Shown: positions 10,140 through 22,670 of the stretch, piece after piece
Layout: every line of letters begins with the position of its first letter
Position numbering within the stretch: position 1 is the stretch's first letter
Assembly: GCF_009905375.1 (NCBI RefSeq)
Contig: NC_133655.1
Location: forward strand, 164,841,995-164,905,994
Direction: 5' to 3'
DNA length: 64,000 nt
Origin: Apium graveolens
Lineage: Eukaryota; Streptophyta; Magnoliopsida; Apiales; Apiaceae
The notes under the pieces: generated by a model
Seen by the model: the letters and a program-made list of their open reading frames with translations, nothing else
Databases searched by the model: none
Told to the model about the DNA's origin: nothing
Program-made: the position numbers and the translations under genes

Positions 10140-11829
10140 TGATTAATTAGTTTAATAATTTATTAATTGATTTTAATTAATTATTTAATTGGGTTTAATT
10201 ATTTATAAATGATTTAAAAATTCCGAAAAATAGTTTCGAGCTTTAAAATATTATTTTAAATTATTTTCAAGGCTCGATAATTGTTATAAAACTATTTTGA
10301 GGCCAGATTTGGCCAATCGAACCCTATTTATTGCTTTAAAAATTGACCCAACGATCCATTTTGACTCCGAAAAATATTTTAAAAATCATATTAAATACCC
10401 GAGACTTCCTTATAAATGAAATTTCATTGATTGTTTGACGTGCTATATGCTATATGTGACTTAATTGTTTGACTGTCGGATTACGTGATCAGTTTTTGTT
10501 TTTAGCATAACTTTCAATCCGTCAGTCGGATTTGGGTAAAACAAAGGGTAGATAGAAGTGTATACCGAATAGAATCATATGAGTTGAGTATTGATAGATA
10601 ATTATGATATGTGAGCAGAAGAGGCAAGGCATATGAAAGGGATACAGATACTCGAGGAGTAGGAGATTGTGATTGGAAATTGGTGAAATATAGCAAGCTG
10701 GTACCAGACAAGTGTTCTGAACCTTCTCGAGATATATTGTAGATAATTGATAGTCTTATTTTATATTGCAAGTGCTTTACAACACTGAACCCTAAATCTT
10801 GATTCCAACTATTGAACTTTGAGCGGTAAACCTTATTCTTTCCAAAACATTGATTGTTGAATACCCGAATATGAACCATAGATATATGATACTACTCCAT
10901 AAATACATACAAACTAAATACCGAACACTCAATCAGATTGCTTACATATTCAAACCATTGTACCTCATGCTTTGAAAGACCAAATCCTTATAACCTTGAA
11001 ACTTTAATCCTTTTGTTATCCAATTCTTTCATCACCCAATAGCCGTTCTTTGAAATTGCCATATTATTTCTTTGTGAAGATTGAAACCATTTCATTATTG
11101 GACATCCAATATTTCTTATGATTTTGTTTATTTCTTTACATTGTTTATTCTGTTATTATGTTAGAATTGGATTGTTTGATAAAATTGTGGACCAGATTCG
11201 TGGTCAACCAGATTGGTGGTCAAGTTAGGCCAATGTGTGCCTTGGATCTAGTAATTAGAGCAGAGTTGTTTGCCTTGCTCGGGGTTAGTGCGTGACTGAT
11301 CAGCAGCCTAATCTTAGTTTTTAAAATGAAAATATAATAATATCCAATTCTAAATCATTATTCATTGTTCACTTGATACCTTAACTCTTTTCACTTGATG
11401 ATCATTATTCTCAGTCTTGTCAATGTGACTTGTTGAGCAAGTTAGCTCATTTGTGCGATGTTGTTTATGTTCTTTTCCAGTTAAGAAGGAACCGGTTGGT
11501 AGCGAGGATCCCCAATCCAGTGTGAGAGCTAAGGGTCCAGGTCGATCGAGGTAACCTAGCTGACAGCTTTTGGAATAGTTTATGTTTATGAAGTTTGTAA
11601 TAATATTTATATTCAGTTTTAAGTTTGAATAGTTGGGATTTGGGCATTTGTAATAGAAGTGTGTGTGTATGGCTTGTGTACATACTTTAACCTGTTACGA
11701 TCCGTGGTAGTTGGTAAGTAGGGTCACTGCATATTATTATTATCTTTATCATTGTTATAAGCAGGTTATAAACAAGGTGTGTATGTGTGTGGACCCCAAA
11801 CTTCTAACCCGGGTTTGGAGGGCGCCACA
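10140..11829 (+). repeat. 5' LTR of element B, 3' half (1690 bp)
   Basis: Matches the last 1.7 kb of B's 3' LTR and of LTRs A and G, ending GGCGCCACA at 11829. It begins abruptly at 10140, the insertion point of C. Differences from the 3' LTR are mainly transitions and small indels. Confidence 0.9.
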
Positions 11830-11833
11830 GGTT

Positions 11834-11846
11834 TCGTATCAAAGCT
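11834..11846 (+). other. Degenerate primer-binding site of element B
   Basis: TCGTATCAAAGCT, against TGGTATCAGAGCT in A. Two substitutions (G to C and G to A) would weaken priming by initiator tRNA-Met. Confidence 0.75.
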
Positions 11847-12028
11847 ACAGGTTATAAGTCACTGACACAAGCCTAGGTTGACGGGAATGGGTAGATGGTT
11901 AGGATTAGAAGTAAGAAATAGAAAAATAGAACGTCGAGAGGTTGAGTGTGATGGTATAATAGGTATTATTATGATTCGCGTCGTGGTTCGAGATTCTTAT
12001 TATTGCGATATGATTTCAGATAGCAGCG

Positions 12029-12541
12029 ATGGCCGACTCTTTCATCCCTGTATCTACTGATCACTCAGAGCCCTCAGTTGGAGGACCATCTTCAAATCTA
12101 CGTCATGTTGTTCCACCAGTGTTGGCTATTTTACCTCCACCTGTGTTGCAGCTCATACCACTGCAGGCTATTCCGCCCCCAAGCATGAGGCCACCTATCA
12201 GAGGACCCCTATTTGCTGATTCAGGTCATACTGGTCACTCAGTTACAGGTGTACCTTTTCAATTCTCTTCCTATCATATCCCATATCTTCAGTTTGAGGC
12301 TTGCCTTATGGAGCAACAATTCTTACGAGGTCAGATTCAGGAGTTATTACATATCATGCGTACCAGAGAGGTTGAGAGTGGTGAGAGGCGACTCCGAGAG
12401 AGGCTCCAGGTGTTTCGAAGAGCAGCTGCTGTGAGGATTGTTGAGGCTACTCATGAGGATATCACCCCTGATTTTCTTGTGGAGTGGGCTAAGTGGGTTC
12501 TAGAGGAGCTTGAGGAGATTAGAGGTCCAAACTTTCCATGA
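12029..12541 (+). CDS. Leader ORF upstream of gag in element B (170 aa)
   Basis: ATG-started ORF homologous to the 172-aa leader ORF of A, with the same start (MADSFIPVS), the same proline-rich N-terminal half (ILPPPVLQLIPLQAIPPP) and a charged helical C-terminal half. The sequences diverge considerably, yet length and frame are kept. It is still uninterrupted in a copy whose gag and pol carry many stops, which may be chance in a short frame or selection before insertion. Function unknown. It ends 459 bp before the gag ATG. Confidence 0.7.
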   Translation: MADSFIPVSTDHSEPSVGGPSSNLRHVVPPVLAILPPPVLQLIPLQAIPPPSMRPPIRGPLFADSGHTGHSVTGVPFQFSSYHIPYLQFEACLMEQQFLRGQIQELLHIMRTREVESGERRLRERLQVFRRAAAVRIVEATHEDITPDFLVEWAKWVLEELEEIRGPNFP

Positions 12542-12999
12542 GCCAGAGGCACAGAGATGGAGATGCTAAGCAGTGCTGTTACGGTTATTTAGTATGTACA
12601 GTAGTGTGTGTCAGTAGACTTTTGGGTTGTATTTATAGACTAGATCTGGTTAGTGAGTAGGTTTATTGAACGCTTTTTCTTTTACTTTTGAAGCATCTTT
12701 ACGCTTGTACTACCTAAAACTTTTGATCTATATATATCAGTACCTTTTTCCTTTCCAGTATTATCATTTATATTACTGCACCTGTTTTACTTTACTTTAC
12801 TTATTGCACCAGTTATACCTGCTGTGATACCATGTACCCTATCCCCTTAACCGTTTACATTCTGTAAAGAAGCATGCAATTTATTTAGTTCAACTGTTAT
12901 AACTATTTTCAAAAAGAGATATTTCTGTTTTACAAAACTTTTCTTTTATGCAAAGGATTTGATTTAAAAGCTAAATAAGTTGTTTGATTCTTACAGAAA

Positions 13000-14140
13000 A
13001 TGCCTCCCAGAAGAAATACCCGCACCAACACCCAGAATGAAGAAACCAACAACAACAACCAAGATAATACCAACCAGAATACAAACCCAGGACCTATAGA
13101 CCCAGAAGTAGCCCAGATTCTTCAAATCTTGGCTCAACAAATAGTTAACCTGACTCAACAATAATAAAGACAGACCAATCCCCAAGTAACTTTCAAAACT
13201 TTCCAGGCGGTGAACCCACCAGAATTCAAGGGTTCCTTAGATCCAATTGAAGCAAATGTTTGGTTAAAGGAAATAGAGAAGTCATTTGCTTTAGTTAAAG
13301 TGAAGGAAGAACAGAAGGTTGAGTTTGCAAGTTATTATTTGAAGAATGAGGCCACCTATTGGTGGGAAACTGTGAAGACATTGGAAGGTACAGACATTAT
13401 TACTTGGAAGAGGTTCAAAGAATTGTTTTTAGAAAAATATTTTCCCCAGTTTGTTCAGGATCAGATGGAGTTGAAGTTTTTAGAGTTAAAGTAAGGAAAT
13501 ATGTCGGTAGCTGATTACGAGAGTAAGTTTGAAGAGTTGTCAAGGTATGTGCCATCATATGTAGATACTGACAGGAAGAAGACCAAGAGATTCCAGCAAG
13601 GTCTGAAGCCATGGATCAGAGGAAAGGTAGCCATATTTGAATTGAATACCTATCCAGGAGTTGTACAGAAAGATATGATTGCAGAAACGGAGAGCGAGAT
13701 ATCACAGGAAGAGAAGGAGAGTAAGAAGAGAAAGTTTGAAGGGAATGAAGGACAGTCACAATCAGGGAAGTTTCCAAATTTTAAGAAGGGCAAGTTTCAG
13801 CCAGGGAGAAATTTTAATTTCAAGAAGCAAAATACAGGCGACGGAAGTCAAGGCAACCGTCCAGTCAATGTAAATCAACTGAATCAGTTGAGGCTAACTT
13901 TTCCAGATTGTCAGGTATGTGGGAAGAAGCATGGAGGAGTTTGTAATAAGTTGAATGTGGTTTGTTTTAAGTGTAATCAGAAAGGGCACTATTCAAGGGA
14001 GTGCCGCAACTAGCTAGCGAGAGAGCCAGTGAACAAGGATCAGCCTACCCGGAATCTAGCAATTAAGGTTCCAGTAATTGGATTTACATGCTTTATATGT
14101 GGGAAGCCAGGACATATATCCAGGGATTGCAAGATACCAC
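13000..14140 (+). pseudogene. gag: gag of element B, broken
   Basis: Starts at the ATG at 13000 (MPPRRNTRTN). In-frame stops are TAA TAA at 13162-13167, TAA at 13492-13494 (CAA in A) and TAG at 14011-14013 (CAG in A). A one-base loss near 14140 shifts the frame. The gag domain (PPEFKGSLDPIEANVWLKEI), a basic region and three zinc-knuckle motifs (CQVCGKKHGGVC, CFKCNQKGHYSREC, CFICGKPGHISRDC) remain legible. Several stops are C-to-T changes at glutamine codons, as expected from decay of methylated DNA. Not functional. Confidence 0.9.
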
Positions 14141-14696
14141 CCTAGTCATTAATGCATTAAGAATTATGGGATCTACTCCAGCAGTGAATGAGACTCCAAG
14201 GGTTAGAGTTTTTGATATGTCTGTGAATGACGCTATCCTGGATACTAATATCGTGGTAGGTACGCTTAATATGAATTCTTTATATGCCAAAGTGTTAATA
14301 GATTCGGGAGCAACTCGATCGTTTATTTCTCAAGATTCTGTTAATAAGTTAAATTGTCCAGTTGAGTATTTAAATGAAATAATGACTGTGGAATTAGCAA
14401 ATCAAGAACGTATATCTGTTAATCAAGTTTATGGGAATTATGAAATTGAGATTTCTGGTAGTAAGTTTTATGTGGACTTGATACCATTTAAGCTAGGAGA
14501 GTTTGACATAATCTTAGGATTGGATTGGTTATCTAAACACGATGCCCAGATAGATTGTCAAAATAAGAAGGTAATGGTGAAGACGCCAGATGAAAGGATA
14601 GTAACGTTTAAGGGCCAGAAGCAAGCAAAGAAGTTCTTAACGATGAATTACCAGGACTTCCTCCAGACAGAGAAATTGAGTTTGCGATCGACTTAG
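14141..14696 (+). pseudogene. Protease region of element B, broken
   Basis: Aspartic protease segment in a shifted frame, with the active site VLIDSGATRSFIS and FDIILGLDWLSKHD downstream. Compared with A, about 145 bp between protease and RT is missing: the text jumps from KKFLTM to the RT-proximal [10 protein letters not shown] equivalent near 14645, with short CGATGA/CGACGA similarity at the junction. The deletion shifts the frame again, ending in a TAG at 14694. Confidence 0.85.
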
Positions 14697-15951
14697 CACC
14701 TGGAACGGAACCAGTGTCCAAGGCCCCGTACATAATGGCGCCCGTTGAGATGAAGGAAGTAGCAAAGCAATTACAAGAGCTGTTAAAGAAAGGAGTAATC
14801 AGACCCAGTGTATCCCCGTGGGGTGCACCAGTACTATTTGTCAAGAAGAAGGATGGGAGCATGAGACTGTGTATCGACTATCGAGAACTCAACAAACTTA
14901 CAATCGAGAACAAGTATCCGTTACCTAGAATTGATGATTTGTTCGACCAACTAAAAGGAGCCCAGTACTTCTCGAAGATTGATCTAAGATCGGGATATCA
15001 CCAACTAAAGATTAAGCCAGAAGATATATCAAAGACAGCTTTCAGAACAAGGTACATACATTATGAATTTTTAGTGATGTCTTTTGGATTAACTAATGCC
15101 CCGGTAGCATTCATGGACCTGATGAACAGAATTTTCAAGGAATACTTCGACAAGTTTGTTATTGTGTTTATAGATGACATTTTGATTTATTCAAAGACAG
15201 AAGAGGATTATGCAGAACATTTGAGGACAACTTTGGAGATTTTAAGGAAGAAGAAGTTATATGCTAAATTTTCGAAGTGTGAGTTTTGGTTATAGGAAGT
15301 TCATTTCTTAGGACACATAGTCAGTAATGAAGGGATCGAAGTGGACCCAGTGAAGATTGAAGCGATTACAAATTAGGAAAGACCGAGAACACCAATAGAG
15401 GTAAGAAGTTTCTTGGGATTAGCAGGATATTATCGCCGATTTGTTCAAAATTTCCCAAGGATTGCAACACCATTGACGAAGCTTACACGGAAGAATGAAA
15501 AGTTTATATGGAATGATAAATGTGAAGAAAGTTTTCGGGAATTGAAGCAAAGATTAATCACAACACCTGTTTTGTCACTTCTAGACGATCAAGGGAATTT
15601 CGTAATCTATAACGCTGCTACTCATAAAGGACTCAGATGCGTTCTGATGCAGCACGATAAGATTATTGCGTATGCATCAAGGCAATTAAAACCACACGAC
15701 CAGATGTATCCTACTCATGATTTAGAGTTAGCGGCTATAGTATTCGCTTTAAAGATTTGGAGACATTATCTATATGGAGAAAAATGTGAGATGTATACGG
15801 ATCACAAAAGCTTAAAATACATATTCACACAAAGGGAGTAGAATATGAGACAGAGGAGATGGTTAGAGTTGAGTAAGGATTAGGACTGTACGATTAACTA
15901 TTATCCCCGTAAAGCAAATGTTGTGGCAGATGCGTTAAGTCGGAAAGAAAA
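14697..15951 (+). pseudogene. Reverse transcriptase and RNase H of element B, broken
   Basis: RT motifs are clear: [36 protein letters not shown] and the catalytic [12 protein letters not shown] stops occur at 15293-15295, 15374-15376, 15839-15841 and 15881-15883, and a frameshift lies near 15950. In RNase H the usual catalytic SDAS is replaced (YNAATHKGL), so the domain would be inactive even if the stops were ignored. [13 protein letters not shown] marks the later RNase H motif. Confidence 0.9.
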
Positions 15952-17487
15952 TTGAATGTGTTATCAGTACATGAGGAGATATATAAGGAATTTCAGAAAC
16001 TAGAATTGGAAATCAGAGTTTGCAAGCCTGATGAAGCGAAAGTGTATAGTATGACTTTCCAGCCGGAGTTGTTAGAGAAGATAAGGAAGTGTCAAGAGGA
16101 GGTAATGGATCAGGACATTAATCGTTTGGTAGGTGAGGAGTTGTGCACGCAAAAAGACGATCAAGGTATTTTTATGTTTTCTTCTAGAATTTGGATTCCA
16201 TCAGCAACGGAGTTGAAGAATGAAATTGTACAAGAAGCTCATAATTCAAGGTATTCAATCCATCCAGGGAGTACCAAGATGTACAGAGATTTAAAGGAAA
16301 ATTTTTGGTGGCTAGATATGAAAAGGGAGATTGCAGAATGGGTTAGCAGATGTTATACATGTCAGAGAGTTAAAGTGGAGCACCAGAGATCAAGTGGATT
16401 GTTGCAGCCATTGGAGATTCCAGAGTGGAAGTGGGAACATATTGCCATGGATTTTATAGTCGGATTACCAAGGACGAAAGCTAATCATGATGCCATTTGG
16501 GTTATAATGGAAAGACTTACCAAGTCAGCTCATTTTATGCCTATAAATGAAAGATTTTCATTAGACAAGTTAGTCCATATGTACCTGAAAGAAATCGTAG
16601 TTCGTCATGGAGTTCCTGTGTCTATCGTATCCGATCGAGATCCGAGATTTAATTCGAGGTTTTGGAAAAGTTTTCAAGAATGTTTAGGAATGAGACTAAA
16701 AATGTGTACGGCTTACCATCCATAGACGGATGGACGGAGTGAAAAAACAATCCAGACAATCGAAGACATGTTACGTGTTTGTGCTATTGATTTCAAAGGA
16801 AGTTGGGACGAGCATCTACCCTTGGTAGAATTTGCTTACAACAACAGTTATCATGCCAGTATTGGGATGCCACCTTATGAAGCTCTTTATAGACGCAAAT
16901 ATCAATCTCCCGTATATGGGGACGAAGTAGGAGAACGCAAAATACTTGGAATTGAACTGGTGCAACAGACGAAGGAAGTTGTTAAAGTTATCCAGAAGAG
17001 ATTGATAGCAGCACAAGACCATCAAAGGAGGTATGCAGATCAATCAAGAAAAGATATGGAATTTGAAATAGGAAATCTGGTATTATTAAAAGTATCCCCG
17101 TGGAAGGGATTGACGAGATTTGGGAAGAAAGGAAAACTGAGCCCTAGATATGTTCGACCTTTTGAGATTCTAAAGCATGTAGGCAAAGTAGCTTACGAGT
17201 TGGAGTTACCCCCGCGCATGGAGCACATTCACAATATTTTTCACGTATCGATGCTTAAGAAGTATAATCCAGACTCCAGGCATGTAATCGAATACGAGCC
17301 AATAGAACTTCAAGCAGATTTGTCATATGTAGAAAGTCCGATAGAGATTTTAGAAGAAATAGAGAAGGTGTTAAAAAATAAAGTAATAAAGTTAGTAAGA
17401 GTATTGTGGAGAAACCCAAAGGTTGAAGAATCAACCTGGGAGTTATAAAGTGATATGAGAGAAAAGTACCCTCATTTGTTTTCTTAG
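15952..17487 (+). pseudogene. Integrase with C-terminal chromodomain-like tail of element B, broken
   Basis: The integrase zinc region ([23 protein letters not shown]), the catalytic core ([21 protein letters not shown]) and the GPY/F-like segment (LSPRYVRPFEIL) are present. The tail KLVRVLWRNPKVEESTWEL matches the chromodomain end of chromoviruses, which supports the Tekay/Del assignment. A TAG at 16723-16725 replaces the glutamine in HPQTDG, and a TAA at 17446-17448 precedes the original stop at 17485-17487. Confidence 0.9.
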
Positions 17488-17512
17488 GAGATTCTGAGGA
17501 CAGAATCCTTTT

Positions 17513-17525
17513 AAGCGGGGGAGGA
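17513..17525 (+). other. Polypurine tract of element B
   Basis: AAGCGGGGGAGGA lies immediately before the 3' LTR start TGTAATATC. Confidence 0.85.
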
Positions 17526-20500
17526 TGTAATATCTGGGATATATCGTGTTATTATTTTTGCTAATAAATAAATATTATGCATGTTCAGTATTTATTCTGT
17601 GAATTATTTGTTAAGTGGTATATGTGTTTGGATGTTTAAAAATAATATAAATTGAGTATTTTAATTTTTATATGTCCGAAATAAAATATAGATAATTGTC
17701 ATATCTTCCTATTTATTTTTATGTTGATTTATGATTTTATAGGAAATTTATGGATTTTATAAATTCTTTTTCCGAATATATATAAATTATTTTATATAAT
17801 CGGAAACCAGCCGATGTCACCCGTTTTTACATTTTTATAACCCGAAACTCTTTCGAGAACTCCTTCTTAACCTAATTGCAATATTCTGAGCATTTTCCAT
17901 GTTTCGACTTTTTCGATCCGGCGTACGGTTTGTCCTGTGCGGGTCCCGACGCCATATTTTCGAAACAAAATTCATTTCGGTAAATCAATAAAACTCGTAT
18001 TTTCGATAAACGGGATCTTTTTATTAAACTATTACAATTATCACCTCGTAATACGTGTAACCAGGCACTGAGACCAAGACCGCAGTACAAATTGTACTGA
18101 TTTGGATAATTATCCCGAAAACCGGTACCCTTTGGATCTGTTTTTATAAATAAATGTACTATTTTATATCCGGAATGATCCAACGGGATACTAATTTTCC
18201 GTAATTATAAATAGCCTTTACCGTAATTATTTCCAAACCGAAAATCATTTGCAAAACAGTAAAATCCTTATAAAACAGAGAAAATACTATATTCATATTT
18301 CGTTCTTCGTAATCAAACTCAAATTTGGAGGCGTTATGGATATATGATTTTGACGTACATATACTTAAAATGAAGCTACTGAAATCTAGAATCAATATCT
18401 TTCATCAATTTCAATCCAGAAACATCAAGTGATTTTCTATCCAACTGTTTATATTCGAATTTCTTGAAATTAAAAATATGAATTTTTGTTCGGATGATTG
18501 TTTGAATGATGTGATGCTTGCATGCTATAGAGCTTGTCTTCCTGATTATTTTGGTATATTATACTCTTGATCTGGAGTTCAATAACATGTTTAATTTTGA
18601 GTTTGATTTCGAATTTTAGAATTAGGGTTTATATTGCTTTGAATGTTTTTAATTCGATTTTGGGGAATCTTTGTTAGGGGTTTTCAGTCGATCTTGATGG
18701 GTGCTTTGTGTTCCTTATCAAATTTGCAATTGAATCATGTATTCACATATCACAAACGATTCCTGATAAGCACAAAGTTGTCTTTTGAAGTTTTCGTCAG
18801 AGTTCTTCGCGTTTTGGCCGGTTTTTGGCCAAAAATTTGACTGAGCAATTGTTGTTGGTGGATTGTTGAATGATTGTGTTTCTGGAAGCGATTAGAGTTG
18901 TTTTGCATGAAAGAACAGATCAAATGAAGTTAATTTGGACCCTAATTGAGGTCAGTGGAATCCGGGAAGGGTCACCGGAATCTGGGTTCATCCGGTGTTC
19001 TTCCCGACCCGGCAACCCGGATTCTGACCCCGTCCCTAACCCGGTTTTGATCCAAATTTCTATAAAATCAATTTCTAATTCTTGTTTTTACAATTTAGTT
19101 CCCCAAGGTTTCCCAACTTTGCAACAAATTGATTTCTGTTCCAAAAACTTTTAAAAATCAGATTTCTTTTATAAATTCATTTCCAAAAATTGATTTTATT
19201 TTTAAAAAATTCCAAAAATCATTTATTTTACTTCTAAAATTTGTTTTTAATTCAAAAAAAATCTAAATTACCTAATTAATTAATTTTAATTAATATTTAA
19301 TTGATCAATTACTTTAAATCTTAATTAATTAATTAGTTTAATTATTTATTAATTGATTTTAATTAATTAATTAATTGGGTGTAATTATTTTTAAATAATT
19401 TAAAAATTCTGAAAAATAGTTTCGAGCTTTAAAATATTAGTTTAAATTATTTTCAAGGCTCAATAATTATTACAAAATTATTTTGAAGCCAGATTTGGCC
19501 AACCGAACCCTGTTTATTGCTTCAAAAATCGACCCTACGACCCGTTTTGACTCCGAAAAATATTTTAAAAATCATATTAAATACCCGAAAGACTTTTTAT
19601 GACCCGAGACTTCCTTATAAATGAAATTTCATTGATTGTTTGACGTGTTATGTGCTATATGTGACTTGTTTGTTTGACTGTCGAACTACGTGATCAGTGT
19701 TTACTTGTTTTTAGCATAACTTTCAATCCGTCAGTCGGATTTGGGTAAAACAAAGGGTAGATAGAAGTGTATACCGAATAGAATCATATGAGTTGAGTAT
19801 TTCTAGATACTTAGGATATGTGAGCAGAAGAGGCACGGCATAGGAAAGGGATACAGATAGTCGAGGAGTAGGAGATTGTGATTGAAAATTGGTGAAATAT
19901 AGCAAGCTAGTACCAGGCAAGTGTTCTGAACCTTCTCGAGATATATTATAGATAATTGATAGTCTTGTTTTATATTGCAAGTGCTTTGCAGCACTGAACC
20001 CTAAATCTTGATTCCAGCTATTGATCTTTGAGCCGTAAACCTTATTCTTTCTGAACTATTGATTATTGAATACCCGAATACGAACCAAAGATATATGATA
20101 CTACTCCACAAATACATACAAAATAAATACCGAACACTCAATCAGATTACTTATATATTCAAACCATTGTACCTTATGCTTTGAAAGACCAAATACTTAT
20201 AACCTTGAAACTTTAATCCTTTTGTTATCCAATTCTTTCATCACCCGATAGCCGTTCTTTGAAATTTCCATATTATTTCTTTGTGAAGATTGAAACCATC
20301 TCATTATTGGACATCCAATGTTGCTTATGATTTTGTTTATTTCTTTACATTGTTTATTCTGTTATTATGTTAGAATTGGATTGTTTTATAAAATTGTGGA
20401 CCAGATTCGTGGTCAGACCAGATTGGTGGTCAAGTTAAATGTGTGCCTTGGATCCAGTAATTAGAGCAGAGCTGTGTGCCTTGATCGGGGTTAGTGCGTG

Positions 20501-21033
20501 ACTAATCAGCAGCCTAACCTTAGTTTTTAAAATGAAAATATAATATCCAATTCTAAATCATTATTCATTGTTCACTTGATACCTTAACTTTTTTCACTTG
20601 ATGATCATAATTCTCAGTCTTGTCAATGTGACTTGCTGAGCTAGTTAGCTCATTTGTGCGATGTTGTTTATGTTCTTTTCCATTTAAGAAGGAACCAGTT
20701 GGTAGCAATGATCCCTAATCTAGTGCAAGAGCTAGGGGTCCAGGTTGATCGAGTTAAGCTAGCTGACAGCTTTTGGAATAGTTTAAGTTTATGAAGTTTG
20801 TAATAATTTTTATATTCAGTTTTAAGTTTGAATAGTTGGATTTGGGCATTTGTAATAGAAGTGCGTGTGTGTGGCTTGTGTACATACTTTAACCTGTTGC
20901 GATCCGTGGTAGTTGGTAAGTAGGGTCACTGCATATTAATATTATCTTTATCATTATTATAAACAGGTTATAAATAAGTTATGTGTGTACGTGTGGACCC
21001 CAAACTTCTGATCCGGGTTTGGAGGGCGCCACA
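17526..21033 (+). repeat. 3' LTR of element B (3508 bp)
   Basis: Begins TGTAATATCTGGGATATATCG and ends GGCGCCACA at 21033. It is collinear with LTRs A and G. TATAAATAG at 18206-18214 is at the conserved position. Confidence 0.92.
18206..18214 (+). promoter_or_regulatory. LTR TATA box of element B
   Basis: TATAAATAG, about 680 bp into the LTR, at the same position in A and G. Confidence 0.6.
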
Positions 21034-22067
21034 CTTATGATTACACATAACTTAATCACAAATAATTCAAGTAATCCACATAGTCACATAATCACGTAAT
21101 GGCATGGCATATGATACTTTGCTATTATCACCTAAATCTCTAAGCACGTAAGCAAATAACACATAAGAACTATCACTAATGCTTCACTCTATCTATTCTG
21201 ATCTTAAATTAAACCAAAAGATGCTATTCAACACTCAGACCCTTCACTCCTAAGTCCCAAACATAACATACACTACTAAGGTTTCCTAATTCCACTCGAA
21301 AGGGTGCTCTCAGGTTTCTTGGTGGAAATGGGGTGTCTTCACCTTGGGCCTTCATTCCAAACCACTTCCTACAGGTTTTTAAGACTCTAAACTAACTTCT
21401 AAAGTTGGTGAGACTCAAAGGCGTCACTCCTAAAGGTTTACAAAGGTCAAGACTCTCACCGAAGTCCCCTGCGAGCAACAATTTGCACGTCCTGTGCTCT
21501 TTAGCTGATATCTAAACTTCTACTTGGGGCATTCTAACAAAACTAATTCCCATAGATTCTTAAGACCTAAACCTAACTCCCAGACTTCGTTTCAGGACAA
21601 GGCTCACCTAGGCCTCTCTAAGCATCTGCCCAAAGTTGACACTTGTCCAGCCTTCTTCGAATTTACTCTGCCCTGTTTTCACTCACATAAAACTCACTTT
21701 TCTCATTCAATTTTTAATTCTAAATGTTTGTTAAGCTTCCTAGGGATGCATTACACTTATTCATGCCAAGGCCCCTTGAAGGCCTAGCCTAAGGCATGAT
21801 TATAGTCGACCAAAGTTCAAGCTTACGCAATTCTGCCCTATTCAGAGTTACTCTCGGAAATGTGTGTGTGTGCCTACCTAAATGCAAGTTTTTCAAGGAA
21901 TCAAAACCACGGAACTCAAGTAAAACTCAAGTCCTAACTCCAGCAAACTTGGGCCTAGCAAGTCCTTACCAAAACTCACCTAAAATAGCCTATACTTGTG
22001 GTGAAAAATTCTGCTACAAAGTGCCTAGTGTACCTCCTTCCACTTTAACTCCCAAATCAACACCAAA
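21034..22067. other. Unassigned spacer between elements B and D
   Basis: About 1 kb that matches nothing else in the window. Several short phrases recur loosely (CACTCCTAAGTCCC, TCACTCCTAAAGG, TTTTTAAGACTC), and the plus strand is rich in C and A. The longest frame (87 codons at 21524) begins at a non-ATG codon and has no recognisable motif. It may be pre-insertion DNA or the remnant of another repeat. CCAAA at 22063-22067 is the candidate left target duplication of D. Confidence 0.5.
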
Positions 22068-22662
22068 TGTAATAACTCAAATTTTTAAGACCTTGTAAAA
22101 TGTTTAATGAATAGTAACCCTGATGGACAGAAATTTTTTTTGAGCCCACACTATGTAGTGTATGAGAAAATGAGTTTCGGAGTTGATATTATGATTATAC
22201 GTACCAAATGAGTGTATGTAAACGCTATTTGTTTTTGAAGAAAATGAACTTTGAAAAACGACCATATTTACGACTCATCAAGGATTACCAGGAATCCCAA
22301 TATAATTACAAGATTAAAACCCTACGGATTTATATCCAAGTATGATAATTCAAAACATAAGGAATAAATGCGAAAGGAATTACATCGCAAACCATTTACG
22401 AGGAAGTATAACGAAAACATTTAAGCGACCAAGCGAACGCGTAAACGATTAAATAAACGTAATGTACTAACTAACCATGGTAAGAAAGTAACCATGGTTA
22501 CTTTATCAAATAGTGAGCTAGAGATAGGATGATCAACCAAGGCTAATCAAATAGTGTGCTAAGGAAGCTAAAACAAGTAGCTTAGCTTGTAAACTAGGAA
22601 GCTACTTATATTTGTCCATGGATTTGGCAACATGAATAAACCTAGGATCCTAAACTAGAGAA

Positions 22663-22670
22663 TATAAAAT
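22663..22670 (+). promoter_or_regulatory. Possible LTR TATA box of element D
   Basis: TATAAAAT about 600 bp into the LTR, followed some 60 bp later by a CT-rich patch. Other AT-rich candidates exist nearby. Confidence 0.4.

Larger units (their letters stand above)
10140..21033 (+). mobile_element. Element B: degenerate Ty3/gypsy (Tekay-like) retrotransposon
   Basis: The order is truncated 5' LTR, mutated PBS, leader ORF, gag, protease, RT/RNase H, integrase with chromodomain-like tail, PPT and full 3' LTR. The missing first half of the 5' LTR is explained by the insertion of C at 10140; the remainder should lie left of the window. At least ten stops, frameshifts and one internal deletion disable it. 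The candidate right target duplication starts at 21034 (CTTAT). It is the oldest of the three elements in this block. Confidence 0.92.

Noticed and set aside
18643..19154. Two plus-strand frames (65 and 94 codons) in B's 3' LTR as possible host genes
   Set aside because: The homologous LTRs A and G do not keep these frames, and no domain is visible.
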